Notes: generated by a model from the letters alone, not told the origin. A stretch of DNA of 19,012 nucleotides from Draconibacterium orientale (GCA_020718315.1 DYSK01000029.1:1-19012); one strand, 5' to 3'. Counted from the stretch's first letter, positions 7,294 through 15,076 are shown. Translations and numbers: made by a program.

Positions 7294-8100
7294 CTATTCG
7301 CCAAGTAAGCTGTTGTAAAAGTGATCAAATGCATCGACATATTTTTCGTCGCCCGGATAAGGTAAAATGGGTTTTCCACTTTCTTCGGCCATCTTTTGAA
7401 CCTCCGCATTGATTGTTTTACAATTGAAAACCACCGCATCCGAATAAGTAAGAGCACCTTTCATCAAACTGACATAAGTCCCACCTTCATAGGCTTGTAA
7501 ATCAGCATCATCAATGCCTTCCATTTTAATTTTTTTGTGAAGCGAATCGCTTAATATTTCTTTGAAACCATCGTTATAAATGCTCAACACTACTTTTGTT
7601 TCTGCAAAAAGAGGATTGTCTTTAAGGGCTTTTTTAATATAAAGCGGAACCAGACTGGCCATCCATCCATGTACGTGAACGATATCTGGTGTCCAGCCGA
7701 GTTTTTTAACTGTTTCCAAAACGCCTCGTGAATAAAAAACAGCGCGTTCGTCATTATCTGCATGAAACACACCTTTTTTATCTCTAAAAGTAGATTTTCG
7801 ATGAAAAAACTCTTCGTTGTCGATAAAATAAACCTGCATACGGGCTTGTTGAATCGAGGCCACTTTAATGATGAGTGGATGGTCTTGATCGTCAATAATC
7901 AGATTCATGCCTGAAAGACGAATGACTTCGTGTAATTGATTGCGGCGCTCATTAATATTTCCAAAGCGCGGCATAAATGTCCGTATTTCCTTCCCCTTTT
8001 CTTGAATTCCTTGAGGAAGATAGCGACCTACTTTGCTCTGAAAATTTTCGGGCAAATAGGGCGTTATTTCCTGATTGACAAATAAGATCCTTTTTTTCAT
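7294..8100 (-). CDS. Glycogen/starch synthase-like protein, N-terminal GT-B domain only
   Basis: The 268 residues correspond to the N-terminal Rossmann domain of glycogen synthases (GT5, usually about 480 residues). Evidence is the start KKRILFVNQEITPYLPE, the segment PDIVHVHGWMASLVPLYIKK (like the family HAHDWH...PLYLK) and the order of strands and helices. The C-terminal donor-binding domain is absent. The stop at 7294 is followed directly by the next gene's promoter, so there is no remnant of it. The substrate motif KxGGL near the N-terminus is altered to KVGRYL (residues 23-28). Together these changes suggest that it does not make glycogen. Such short proteins recur in Bacteroidota and are annotated as glycogen/starch synthase. 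An intact, well-kept reading frame argues against a pseudogene. It has its own promoter 75 bases upstream. Confidence 0.85.
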   Translation of the reverse strand: MKKRILFVNQEITPYLPENFQSKVGRYLPQGIQEKGKEIRTFMPRFGNINERRNQLHEVIRLSGMNLIIDDQDHPLIIKVASIQQARMQVYFIDNEEFFHRKSTFRDKKGVFHADNDERAVFYSRGVLETVKKLGWTPDIVHVHGWMASLVPLYIKKALKDNPLFAETKVVLSIYNDGFKEILSDSLHKKIKMEGIDDADLQAYEGGTYVSLMKGALTYSDAVVFNCKTINAEVQKMAEESGKPILPYPGDEKYVDAFDHFYNSLLGE

Positions 8101-8175
8101 TCTACTGAATTAAGATTTATAAAATGCAGCGTCATAAAGTGGGATTAATTTGACAAATGCAGTAAATATTTTTTG

Positions 8176-8183
8176 CAAAGGTA
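8176..8183 (-). promoter_or_regulatory. -7 box of the GT5-like gene
   Basis: On the minus strand this reads TACCTTTG, a perfect TAnnTTTG, ending 75 bases before the ATG. It implies a leader of about 70 bases. Confidence 0.5.
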
Positions 8184-8280
8184 AGCATTTTTTAAAAAAT
8201 TACGGCGACTTTACTAAAATGTAAATAGAATAACCCGCTGATTAAAAGCAAAATGATAAATGAGGCTTTAAAACGGCGGT

Positions 8281-9978
8281 TTAATTTTTGTTTTCTTTTG
8301 AATAAGAGTCTTTCAATCCTACCGTTTTATTGAATATCAGCTTGCTGTCGGTGCTATCTTTGTCAACGGTGAAGTATCCCAATCGTTCGAATTGAAAATA
8401 GCTCAAAACCGCTGCATTTTTTACACTTGGCTCAACAAAAGCTTTCTCGATAATGCTCAATGAATTGGGATTCAGTAATTCCTTATAGCTTCTTTCTTTA
8501 TCTCCATCAGGATCAGAAATAGTAAATAAACGATCATATACGCGTACCTTGGCTTCTATATTGTGTTGTGCATCAACCCAATGCAAAGTTCCTTTAACTT
8601 TTCTTCCATCCGGCGATTTCCCCCCTTTTGAATCGGGATCGTACGAACAGATCAACTCAACCACTTTTCCGGAACTGTCTTTTATTACTTCTTCGCACTT
8701 TATAAAATATGCATAGCGCAATCGAACTTCTTGACCGGGAGCTAAGCGGAAGAATTTCTTTGGCGCATCTTCCATAAAATCTTCCCGTTCGATGTAAATC
8801 TCGCGCGAAAAGGGAATCATGCGTGTCCCTGCACTTTCATCCTCAGGATTGTTCACTGCTTCCAGTTCTTCTACTTGTTCAATCGGGTAATTTTTTATGA
8901 TTGCCTTTAATGGATCCACAACGGCCATCACACGCTTGGCACGTTTGTTTAAATCTTCCCTGACACTGTGTTCCAACAACGCCACATCAATAACATTGTT
9001 TCTTTTGGCAATGCCGATACGGTCCGAAAAAGCACGAAGCGATTCCGGAGTATAGCCCCGACGACGCATCCCCGAAATGGTGGGCAAACGTGGATCGTCC
9101 CAACCACTCACTTGTTTTTCTTGTACCAATTCGAGTAGTTTTCGTTTGCTCATCACCGTATAGCTCAGATTGAGTCGTGCAAATTCTATTTGTTGTGGCC
9201 GATATACTTCGGCTTCATTCAAATACCAATCGTAAAGTGGCCGGTGATTTTCGAATTCTAAAGTACAAAGTGAATGTGTAATTTTTTCGATGCTGTCTTC
9301 CAAACCATGTGCCCAATCGTACATTGGATAAATACACCATTTATCGCCTGTGCGGTGATGATGAGCATGCCGAATGCGATACATGGCCGGATCGCGCATT
9401 TGCATATTTGGAGAATCTAGACTTATCTTGGCGCGAAGCGTTCTGCTTCCGTCGGGAAACTCACCCGCTTTCATCCGCGCAAAAAGATCGAGATTTTCTT
9501 CAATGCTGCGATTGCGATAGGGACTGGCTTGCGAAGGTTGTGAAGGTGTTCCGCGCATGGCTGATACATCTTCGGCGCTTAAATCGCATACATAAGCTTT
9601 TTCTTTTTTTATTAGCTCAACAGCCAAATCATACATTTGATCAAAATAATCAGAAGCAAAATATAAACGATCGCCCCAATCGAAACCCAGCCATTTTACG
9701 TCTTCTATGATAGAATCGACATATTCCACTTCCTCTTTTGTAGGATTGGTATCGTCAAAACGTAGGTTGCATAGTCCGTTGTATTTTTCGGCCATGCCGA
9801 AATTTAAACAAATTGATTTGGCGTGACCGATATGTAAATACCCATTTGGTTCAGGGGGAAAACGTGTATGCACTCTGCTTTCGTTTTTTCCGTTTTTCAA
9901 ATCGGTTTCAATGATTTGCTCAATAAAATTCAGGGAAGTTTTGCTTTCTTCCAGATTGTTTTCATTCTTATTTTCCAT
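8281..9978 (-). CDS. glnS: Glutamine--tRNA ligase
   Basis: Class I aminoacyl-tRNA synthetase that charges tRNA-Gln directly. Its presence suggests that the organism does not depend on the indirect GatCAB route for Gln-tRNA. The 565 residues are close to the usual length. The ATP-binding HIGH motif is in PPEPNGYLHIGHAKS (41-55, HIGH at 49-52) and the KMSKS-type loop is VMSKRK (275-280). GlnRS-specific segments include LRFDDTNPTKEE, YPMYDWAHGLEDSIEKITHS and GWDDPRLPTISGMRRRG. The C-terminal beta-barrel anticodon-binding domains follow. A -7 box lies 24 bases upstream. The 180-base gap to the next gene, which has its own promoter, suggests separate transcription. I see no convincing terminator. 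Confidence 0.97.
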   Translation of the reverse strand: MENKNENNLEESKTSLNFIEQIIETDLKNGKNESRVHTRFPPEPNGYLHIGHAKSICLNFGMAEKYNGLCNLRFDDTNPTKEEVEYVDSIIEDVKWLGFDWGDRLYFASDYFDQMYDLAVELIKKEKAYVCDLSAEDVSAMRGTPSQPSQASPYRNRSIEENLDLFARMKAGEFPDGSRTLRAKISLDSPNMQMRDPAMYRIRHAHHHRTGDKWCIYPMYDWAHGLEDSIEKITHSLCTLEFENHRPLYDWYLNEAEVYRPQQIEFARLNLSYTVMSKRKLLELVQEKQVSGWDDPRLPTISGMRRRGYTPESLRAFSDRIGIAKRNNVIDVALLEHSVREDLNKRAKRVMAVVDPLKAIIKNYPIEQVEELEAVNNPEDESAGTRMIPFSREIYIEREDFMEDAPKKFFRLAPGQEVRLRYAYFIKCEEVIKDSSGKVVELICSYDPDSKGGKSPDGRKVKGTLHWVDAQHNIEAKVRVYDRLFTISDPDGDKERSYKELLNPNSLSIIEKAFVEPSVKNAAVLSYFQFERLGYFTVDKDSTDSKLIFNKTVGLKDSYSKENKN

Positions 9979-10002
9979 AATTGCTATCGCAGTTTAGTAA
10001 TG

Positions 10003-10010
10003 CAAAATTA
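10003..10010 (-). promoter_or_regulatory. -7 box of glnS
   Basis: On the minus strand this reads TAATTTTG, a TAnnTTTG box ending 24 bases before the glnS ATG. No clear -33 element is seen. Confidence 0.45.
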
Positions 10011-10081
10011 ATACAATAATTGATGTTTAAACTTTGGCAGAAGCCGAATTTGGTGAATGCGAAGAGATTTAGGTGGACGGC

Positions 10082-10831
10082 TTATTCGCTTTGATTGAAA
10101 TTGAATACGGCATCCACCATTTGTTGGAGTAATTGAGGTTGCTGTTCAAGAATATTTCCAATTACCAAAAGGTCGGCTCCGGCTATTAATTTCGATTTTG
10201 CCTGTTCGGCAGTGCGTATTCCGCCACCTACAATCAAAGGCAATTGAATATTGTTTCTAACCAATTTGATCATTTCTTCGGGAACACTATTCAAGGCGCC
10301 ACTTCCTGCATCCAGATAGATGAGTTTGTGTCCGAGCATTTCGGCGGCTTGCGCTGTAAGCGAGGCAATTTCTGCTTTGTCGGCCGGAATAGGCAAAGTG
10401 CTACTGATGTATTGTGCGGTCGTAATTTTTCCGCTTTCAATAAGCAAATATGCAGTCGAAAGTGTTTCAATTTTGGCTTGCTTAAGATATGGAACGGCTT
10501 CAACATGGCGGCCAATGAGTAAGTCGGCATTGCGCCCCGAAACCAAAGAGAGCAAAAGAATGGCATCTGCTTTACGATTTACTTGCATAACACTTCCCGG
10601 AAAAATAACCAATGGAAATTTCGTTTCCATCTTAAAAGCAGTTAGGCAAGCGTCGAGTAAATCGTACGAAAGTAAACTGCCTCCGACAAATAAATAATCG
10701 ATGGGTAATTTTTGAAAACGTTTGGCCATAACTTTAAAATCGTGTTCCTGATGTTTGTCGGGATCGATTAAAATGGCAATTTGTTTCTTTCCTTGTTGCT
10801 TTTTTTCAAGGATGGCAGCATAAACGTTCAT
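10082..10831 (-). CDS. Geranylgeranylglyceryl phosphate synthase family protein (GGGPS/PcrB-like)
   Basis: This 249-residue TIM-barrel protein is expected to join a polyprenyl diphosphate to sn-glycerol-1-phosphate through an ether bond. That is the first step of archaeal lipid synthesis, but the family also occurs in Bacteroidota and Bacillota. Visible motifs are LIDPDK (21-26), the FVGGS segment (48-52), FPGS (77-80), the NADLLIG region (101-107), YLDAGSGA (172-179) and the phosphate-binding VGGGIRT and IGN (201-207, 224-226). Bacteroidota members belong to group II and can use geranylgeranyl diphosphate. The chain length cannot be read reliably from the sequence. No other ether-lipid gene or G1P dehydrogenase is present nearby. 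A -7 box lies 19 bases upstream, and the gene diverges from topB. Confidence 0.93.
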   Translation of the reverse strand: MNVYAAILEKKQQGKKQIAILIDPDKHQEHDFKVMAKRFQKLPIDYLFVGGSLLSYDLLDACLTAFKMETKFPLVIFPGSVMQVNRKADAILLLSLVSGRNADLLIGRHVEAVPYLKQAKIETLSTAYLLIESGKITTAQYISSTLPIPADKAEIASLTAQAAEMLGHKLIYLDAGSGALNSVPEEMIKLVRNNIQLPLIVGGGIRTAEQAKSKLIAGADLLVIGNILEQQPQLLQQMVDAVFNFNQSE

Positions 10832-10850
10832 GGAGCATTCTAATAGATTT

Positions 10851-10858
10851 CAAAAGTA
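10851..10858 (-). promoter_or_regulatory. -7 box of the GGGPS gene
   Basis: On the minus strand this reads TACTTTTG, a perfect TAnnTTTG, ending 19 bases before the ATG. Confidence 0.5.
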
Positions 10859-10959
10859 AGGATTTAATTTTGAAGAAAGAGAGAAAAGGCGAAAATTGAG
10901 CTGGAATTGTCTCTTTTTATAGAAAGTAGAATATGCAGGAAGAAATAAATACCAGCGGA

Positions 10960-10992
10960 TTGAAGCTCGCTAAAAAAAGCGTGCTACTTTTG
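10960..10992 (+). promoter_or_regulatory. topB promoter with an inverted repeat in the spacer
   Basis: TTG (10960-10962), a 22-base spacer and TACTTTTG (10985-10992) form a Bacteroidota-type promoter 97 bases before the topB ATG. The spacer holds AGCTCGCT (10964-10971) and AGCGTGCT (10978-10985), an inverted repeat with one mismatch around a six-A loop. It is placed where a repressor could act. Confidence 0.5.
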
Positions 10993-11089
10993 TAAAAACA
11001 GGCTGAACTACTTTTTTACATTAATCGTTTGGATGAAATGGGATGAATGTTTTGATTTTCCGCAGAATTACTAAGCAATAGAATACCTG

Positions 11090-13126
11090 ATGAAACTATG
11101 TGTTGCCGAAAAACCAAGTGTTGCACGAGAATTGGCTCGTGTATTAAATGCAAATACTAAAAAAGAAGGCTTTTATGAAGGCAATGGTTATGTAGTGAGT
11201 TGGACTTTTGGCCATTTTTGTACACTCAAAACACCTGAAGACTACGACCGCAAATTGCGTTCGTGGGATATCAATTGGCTTCCCATCATTCCGCATACTT
11301 TTGGAATAAAATTGATTGAAAATGAAGGAGCGATAAAACAGTTTAAAATCCTAGAATCGCTGATAAATAGGAGCGATTGTGATGAAATCATTAATTGTGG
11401 CGATGCCGGCCAAGAAGGAGAGCTGATTCAACGTTGGGTTTATCAAAAAGCCGGGAATAAAAAACCGGTAAAACGCCTTTGGATTTCTTCGCTGACCGAA
11501 AGTGCTATTCGAGAAGGATTTGGCAATCTGAAAAACAGTTCAGACTATGACAGGTTGTATTTTGCCGGAAGTGCTCGCGCTATTGGCGATTGGCTTTTAG
11601 GAATAAATGCGAGCCGACTTTATACCGTGAAATACGGAACAGGAAAAACGGTTCTTTCTATTGGCAGGGTTCAAACACCTACTTTGGCCATGATTGTAAA
11701 TCGTTATTTGGAAATTGAAAATTTTTCTTCCGAAGCTTTCTGGGAAGTGAAAACCAGCTATCGCGAAGTGTTATTCAGTTTCGATGGCGGACGGTTTACA
11801 GAAAAAGAAAAAGCAGAAGCGCTTTTTAACGACATTCAAAACGAGCTGTTCGAAATAACCGATTTTTCTAAAAATCCGGGAAAAGAATTTCCCCCAAAAT
11901 TGTTCGATTTAACTTCCTTACAGGTAGATTGCAATAAAAAACTCAATCTCTCGGCCGACGATACATTGCAAATTGTTCAAGGTCTTTACGAACGGAAACT
12001 GATTACTTATCCGCGTGTGGATACCAGCTATTTGCCCGAAGAGATGTTTTCGAAGATAAACGAGATTTTGAAACAATTGAAATCCTTCGAAAAAGAGATT
12101 GCTCCGATTTTTGAAAAAGGAATAATCAAAACAAAACGCGTTTTCGACGACGCAAAAATTACCGATCACCATGCCATTATTCCAACAGGAATACAGGCTA
12201 ACTTACTAAACGACCGTGAAAAAGCAGTTTACGAAACAATTGTCATTCGTTTTTTAGCCAATTTTTATCCAGACTGCGAAGTGTCCAATACCAAAGTACA
12301 AGGCCGCGTGAATGCATATTTTTTCAACGCCACCGGAAAAGAAATTTTAATTCCCGGCTGGAGAACACTCTATCAGCAAAACGACGACGAAGAGAAAGAA
12401 GAGGAAAAACAACAAGCCATTCCGCAATTTCAATTGGGTGAATCGGGCGTGCATCTTGCTCAAATTCAGGAGAAAAACACACAAGCGCCCAAACTATTTA
12501 CCGAAGCCACGCTTTTGAGAGCCATGGAAACGGCCGGAAAGCAAGTGGAGGACGAAAGCATCCGCGAAACCTTGAAAGCAAATGGCATCGGACGGCCTTC
12601 TACGCGCGCCAACATCATCGAAACTTTGTTTAAACGCAATTATGTTGTTCGAAAACGAAAATCGCTCGTTCCTACTCAAATAGGCATCGAACTTATACAA
12701 ACCATTGAATACGAGCTTTTAAAATCGCCCGAACTAACCGGAAAGTGGGAACAAAAACTGAATTTGATCGAAAAGGGAAAATACGATTTAAGCCTTTTTA
12801 TCAACGAAATGAAAGAAATGGTAAGTCAATTGGTGCAAGATGTTAAATACAAAACGGTTGGTAAAAGCATTGGGATTGAAGTGGTTTCGGAAACAATCAG
12901 CAGCGCCAAAAATCCAAAAAAACGAATCAACAAATCAAAAACGAAAAATGATATTTTGAAATGTCCGAGGTGTCAAAAAGGAATCATTTTAAAAGGAAAA
13001 ACTGCTTATGGATGCAGCGAATGGAAAACGGGATGTAATTTTCGGATTCCTTTTGAAGAATTGCAAAAGCGTTTTCAAACCACCGAATTAAGCCCGGAAT
13101 TTTTATCGCAATGGAAAGAGAGTTAA
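11090..13126 (+). CDS. topB: DNA topoisomerase III (type IA)
   Basis: Type IA topoisomerase that passes single strands and resolves DNA junctions. The 678-residue protein starts with the TOPRIM domain (KLCVAEKPSVARELA, then GDAGQEGEL at 104-112). In the TOPRIM signature the usual Arg of DxGREGE is Gln108, a variant I recall from Bacteroidota homologues. The segment YFAGSARAIGDWLLGINASR follows. The catalytic tyrosine is Tyr307 in LITYPRVDTSYLP. Near the end a four-cysteine zinc ribbon is present (Cys625, Cys628, Cys642, Cys649), as in topoisomerase C4 fingers. A basic stretch (KNPKKRINKSKTK) precedes the finger. The 97-base leader and promoter support this start. DUF3820 follows after three bases, so both are probably translated from one mRNA. 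Confidence 0.95.
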   Translation: MKLCVAEKPSVARELARVLNANTKKEGFYEGNGYVVSWTFGHFCTLKTPEDYDRKLRSWDINWLPIIPHTFGIKLIENEGAIKQFKILESLINRSDCDEIINCGDAGQEGELIQRWVYQKAGNKKPVKRLWISSLTESAIREGFGNLKNSSDYDRLYFAGSARAIGDWLLGINASRLYTVKYGTGKTVLSIGRVQTPTLAMIVNRYLEIENFSSEAFWEVKTSYREVLFSFDGGRFTEKEKAEALFNDIQNELFEITDFSKNPGKEFPPKLFDLTSLQVDCNKKLNLSADDTLQIVQGLYERKLITYPRVDTSYLPEEMFSKINEILKQLKSFEKEIAPIFEKGIIKTKRVFDDAKITDHHAIIPTGIQANLLNDREKAVYETIVIRFLANFYPDCEVSNTKVQGRVNAYFFNATGKEILIPGWRTLYQQNDDEEKEEEKQQAIPQFQLGESGVHLAQIQEKNTQAPKLFTEATLLRAMETAGKQVEDESIRETLKANGIGRPSTRANIIETLFKRNYVVRKRKSLVPTQIGIELIQTIEYELLKSPELTGKWEQKLNLIEKGKYDLSLFINEMKEMVSQLVQDVKYKTVGKSIGIEVVSETISSAKNPKKRINKSKTKNDILKCPRCQKGIILKGKTAYGCSEWKTGCNFRIPFEELQKRFQTTELSPEFLSQWKES

Positions 13127-13129
13127 GAA

Positions 13130-13357
13130 ATGGAAGAGGTAAAATCGAATAATTCTCAATTGATAGAGCTCCTGAGCACGAAAATGCCTTTTGGAAAATA
13201 CCAAAACCGGCAACTAATCGATCTGCCTGAACCTTATTTGGTTTGGTTCAAACAAAAAGGATTTCCAAAGGGAAAACTAGGCGATTTATTGGCCCTTTGT
13301 TATGAGATTAAGCTCAACGGCTTGGAAGGAATGGTGAGAAAAATAAAATTAGAATAG
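13130..13357 (+). CDS. DUF3820 family protein
   Basis: This 75-residue protein carries the DUF3820 core MPFGKYQNRQLIDLPEPYLVWF, then GFPKGKLGDLLALCYEIKLNGLE. The family is sometimes labelled a putative quorum-sensing-regulated virulence factor, but no function is proven. The protein is small, basic in its middle and lacks a signal peptide, so it is cytoplasmic. Its ATG is only three bases past the topB stop, and the last topB codons with the intervening GAA serve as its leader. That spacing suggests coupled translation and a possible role next to the topoisomerase. This last point is an inference from position only. Confidence 0.88.
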   Translation: MEEVKSNNSQLIELLSTKMPFGKYQNRQLIDLPEPYLVWFKQKGFPKGKLGDLLALCYEIKLNGLEGMVRKIKLE

Positions 13358-13424
13358 AAACTCATTTTTTGTACAGCCAATTGGCAGTTCTGCTTTTTAC
13401 AAATCAAGAATATTCTATTTTAGG

Positions 13425-13453
13425 AAAAAAAAAGCCGTGTTAATTTAGGCCTT
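13425..13453 (-). terminator. Probable terminator of the outer-membrane-like gene
   Basis: On the minus strand AAGGCC and GGCTT pair with one bulged base around an 11-base loop and are followed by a run of nine T. It lies just past the stop of the 13467-14060 gene. The nearby palindrome GCCAATTGGC (13376-13385) could stop transcription from the other side, but it lacks a good T-run. Confidence 0.45.
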
Positions 13454-13466
13454 AGATATTCTGTTT

Positions 13467-14060
13467 TTAGAATAAAATTCCCAGACGAAGTGAAATGGAA
13501 TGTCGTTTTAAGTAATGCCAAGAAGCTATATTATCGTTGAACGACCACCAATCCGGAAAATTTTTGAAATTGTAATTGATAGCACTTACCATTGCTATTT
13601 TGCGCCAAACAATTACTTTATAACCAATTCCGGCATCCAGCAGAACGCCTTCCTGCCGGAAGTCATCTCGTTTGTACGATTTCCCGTAGTCGAGCATAAA
13701 ATAGGGAGAATTTCCTTGCGCTTTTAAATAGCTTCTAAATTCGATAAAAAGGGGATACGTTAAGGCATCGGGGGCTTGATACATATCTCTGCCGGCTCCA
13801 ATACCTACCGAAAATTGCGGAATGACAAAATAACCAATCGAAACCCGTAAGTTTGTTCCATTCATTCTCCAATCTTTTGTTGAATACCAAGTATATTCGC
13901 CGCTTGTGGAATAGCTTTTTAGATAAGCTGCATCCAGTAGGAGATAAAACCCTTTATTCTGATCTGTTTTTACCGTTGTTGATGCTTTTTGTGCGTAAGC
14001 AGGAATCTGTTGCATCAAAAATACAGCAACGAGCATTAATAAATAAAAGGCGTTTTTCAT
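13467..14060 (-). CDS. Secreted, probable outer-membrane beta-barrel protein
   Basis: I recognise no named family. The 197-residue product has a clear signal peptide (MKNAFYLLMLVAVFLMQQ, cleavage likely after IPAYA). The mature protein alternates aromatic and polar residues in short strands (LRVSIGYFVIPQFSVGIGAG, then YFMLDYGKSY, AINYNFKNF) and ends ISLRLGILF, with the terminal Phe typical of outer-membrane barrels. Size suggests about eight strands. The ATG at 14060 places the signal peptide properly. A TTG five codons earlier is less likely. A -7 box lies 57 bases upstream. It is divergent from the SDR gene and has no functional partner in the window, so its ligand or role is unknown. Confidence 0.8.
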   Translation of the reverse strand: MKNAFYLLMLVAVFLMQQIPAYAQKASTTVKTDQNKGFYLLLDAAYLKSYSTSGEYTWYSTKDWRMNGTNLRVSIGYFVIPQFSVGIGAGRDMYQAPDALTYPLFIEFRSYLKAQGNSPYFMLDYGKSYKRDDFRQEGVLLDAGIGYKVIVWRKIAMVSAINYNFKNFPDWWSFNDNIASWHYLKRHSISLRLGILF

Positions 14061-14117
14061 GGGCTTGTTTTTCAATTGAAATCTACGATAATCGAAAGCT
14101 TTTTATTTTCTGTTTCC

Positions 14118-14125
14118 CAAAATTA
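14118..14125 (-). promoter_or_regulatory. -7 box of the outer-membrane-like gene
   Basis: On the minus strand this reads TAATTTTG, a TAnnTTTG box ending 57 bases before the ATG at 14060. Confidence 0.4.
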
Positions 14126-14228
14126 GTATATTCTGAAATAAAATCACAGCCATCTTAAAAAATATAGAGCCGATATTTTATCAGAAGATGAATATTTCCA
14201 TGCATGATGGTGTATTTTGAAGAAATGT

Positions 14229-14242
14229 GCTTTTCGAAAAGC
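14229..14242. promoter_or_regulatory. 14-bp palindrome upstream of the SDR gene (possible operator)
   Basis: GCTTTTCGAAAAGC is a perfect palindrome. Its centre is about 42 bases before the likely transcription start of the SDR gene, a position where activators often bind. Further palindromes CATGCATG (14199-14206) and GCATGC (14249-14254) flank it. Confidence 0.35.
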
Positions 14243-14266
14243 GATAAAGCATGCCGATTTTCTTTG

Positions 14267-14274
14267 TAATTTTG
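14267..14274 (+). promoter_or_regulatory. -7 box of the SDR gene
   Basis: TAATTTTG fits TAnnTTTG and ends 13 bases before the ATG at 14288, implying a very short leader. Confidence 0.45.
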
Positions 14275-14287
14275 ACCAAAAAAAGAG

Positions 14288-15064
14288 ATGAACCTTTTTA
14301 TCGAAAACAAAACATTTCTGGTTTGTGGTGCCGCCAGCGGTTTTGGTCGTGCAATTGCTGAAGCGCTTATTGCTGAAGGAGCCAAAGTAATTGTAAGTGC
14401 TCGTCGCGAAGCTGAATTGAAAAAAATAGCCGAATTAGCTCCGGATCGTGTTCAAATTGTAGTGGCCGATTTATTTATTGAAGCAGATCAGGACAATCTA
14501 ATAAAGCAAATAGATTTAAGCCAATTAAGTGGCGTAGTAATAAATGCCGGTGGTCCTCCGGCGAAATCTTTTTTAGAAACCGAAATGGAAGATTGGGACA
14601 CTGCTTATGTTGGTTTGGTGAAATGGAAAGTGCGATTAACAAAGAAAATTCTTCCTGCTTTGATTGAAAATAAATATGGGCGATTGCTGTTTGTGGAAAG
14701 CAAATCGGTAAAGCAGCCCGTCGAAAATTTGGTTTTGAGTAATTCTATGCGTTTAGCAGTGGTGGGTTTTGTGAAAACCTTATCGCAGGAAGTGGCAAAT
14801 AAAGGAATCTGTATGAATATTTTGGCTCCCGGTTATCACGATACCCCTGCGATGGATCGCATTTTTTCAAAAAAAGCCACCGTGTTGAATATCAGTATCA
14901 AAGAGGCTAAAGCTACCATTGAGTCAGAATTAGCCATGGGGAAATTGGGCAATCCGAAAGATTTTGCTCAGTTGGCTCTTTTTTTACTCTCGCCTGCATC
15001 CAATTTTATTAATGGACAAACAATTAGTGTTGAAGGCGGATTGATAAAAGGAATTTTTGGTTAA
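14288..15064 (+). CDS. SDR family protein with altered catalytic residues
   Basis: This 258-residue Rossmann-fold protein is a short-chain dehydrogenase/reductase by its overall plan. It has a glycine-rich nucleotide loop CGAASGFG (13-20, with Cys for the usual Thr), the INAGGP segment (85-90), EGG near the C-terminus and a typical length. The catalytic Ser is present (Ser138, in FVESKS). The YxxxK motif is absent: aligning LSNSMRLAVVGF with the usual YSASKAALxGF puts Ser151 at the Tyr position and Arg155 at the Lys position. It resembles the FabG-like subgroup that lacks the canonical tetrad, with the recurring pattern SVKQPVxxLxLSN. It may bind NAD(P) without ordinary dehydrogenase activity, or use other residues. 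It is transcribed alone and divergently from the outer-membrane gene. Confidence 0.87.
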   Translation: MNLFIENKTFLVCGAASGFGRAIAEALIAEGAKVIVSARREAELKKIAELAPDRVQIVVADLFIEADQDNLIKQIDLSQLSGVVINAGGPPAKSFLETEMEDWDTAYVGLVKWKVRLTKKILPALIENKYGRLLFVESKSVKQPVENLVLSNSMRLAVVGFVKTLSQEVANKGICMNILAPGYHDTPAMDRIFSKKATVLNISIKEAKATIESELAMGKLGNPKDFAQLALFLLSPASNFINGQTISVEGGLIKGIFG

Positions 15065-15076
15065 TTTTTCTTGTAT

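Noticed and set aside
7294..8100. GT5-like gene as a pseudogene of glycogen synthase
   Set aside because: The frame is intact with a sharp end and its own promoter, and no downstream remnant of the second domain exists. Short versions are known in the phylum.
13376..13385. Palindrome GCCAATTGGC after the DUF3820 gene as a terminator
   Set aside because: The hairpin could have only three GC pairs around AATT, and the following T-run is interrupted. It is mentioned only as a possible aid to termination.
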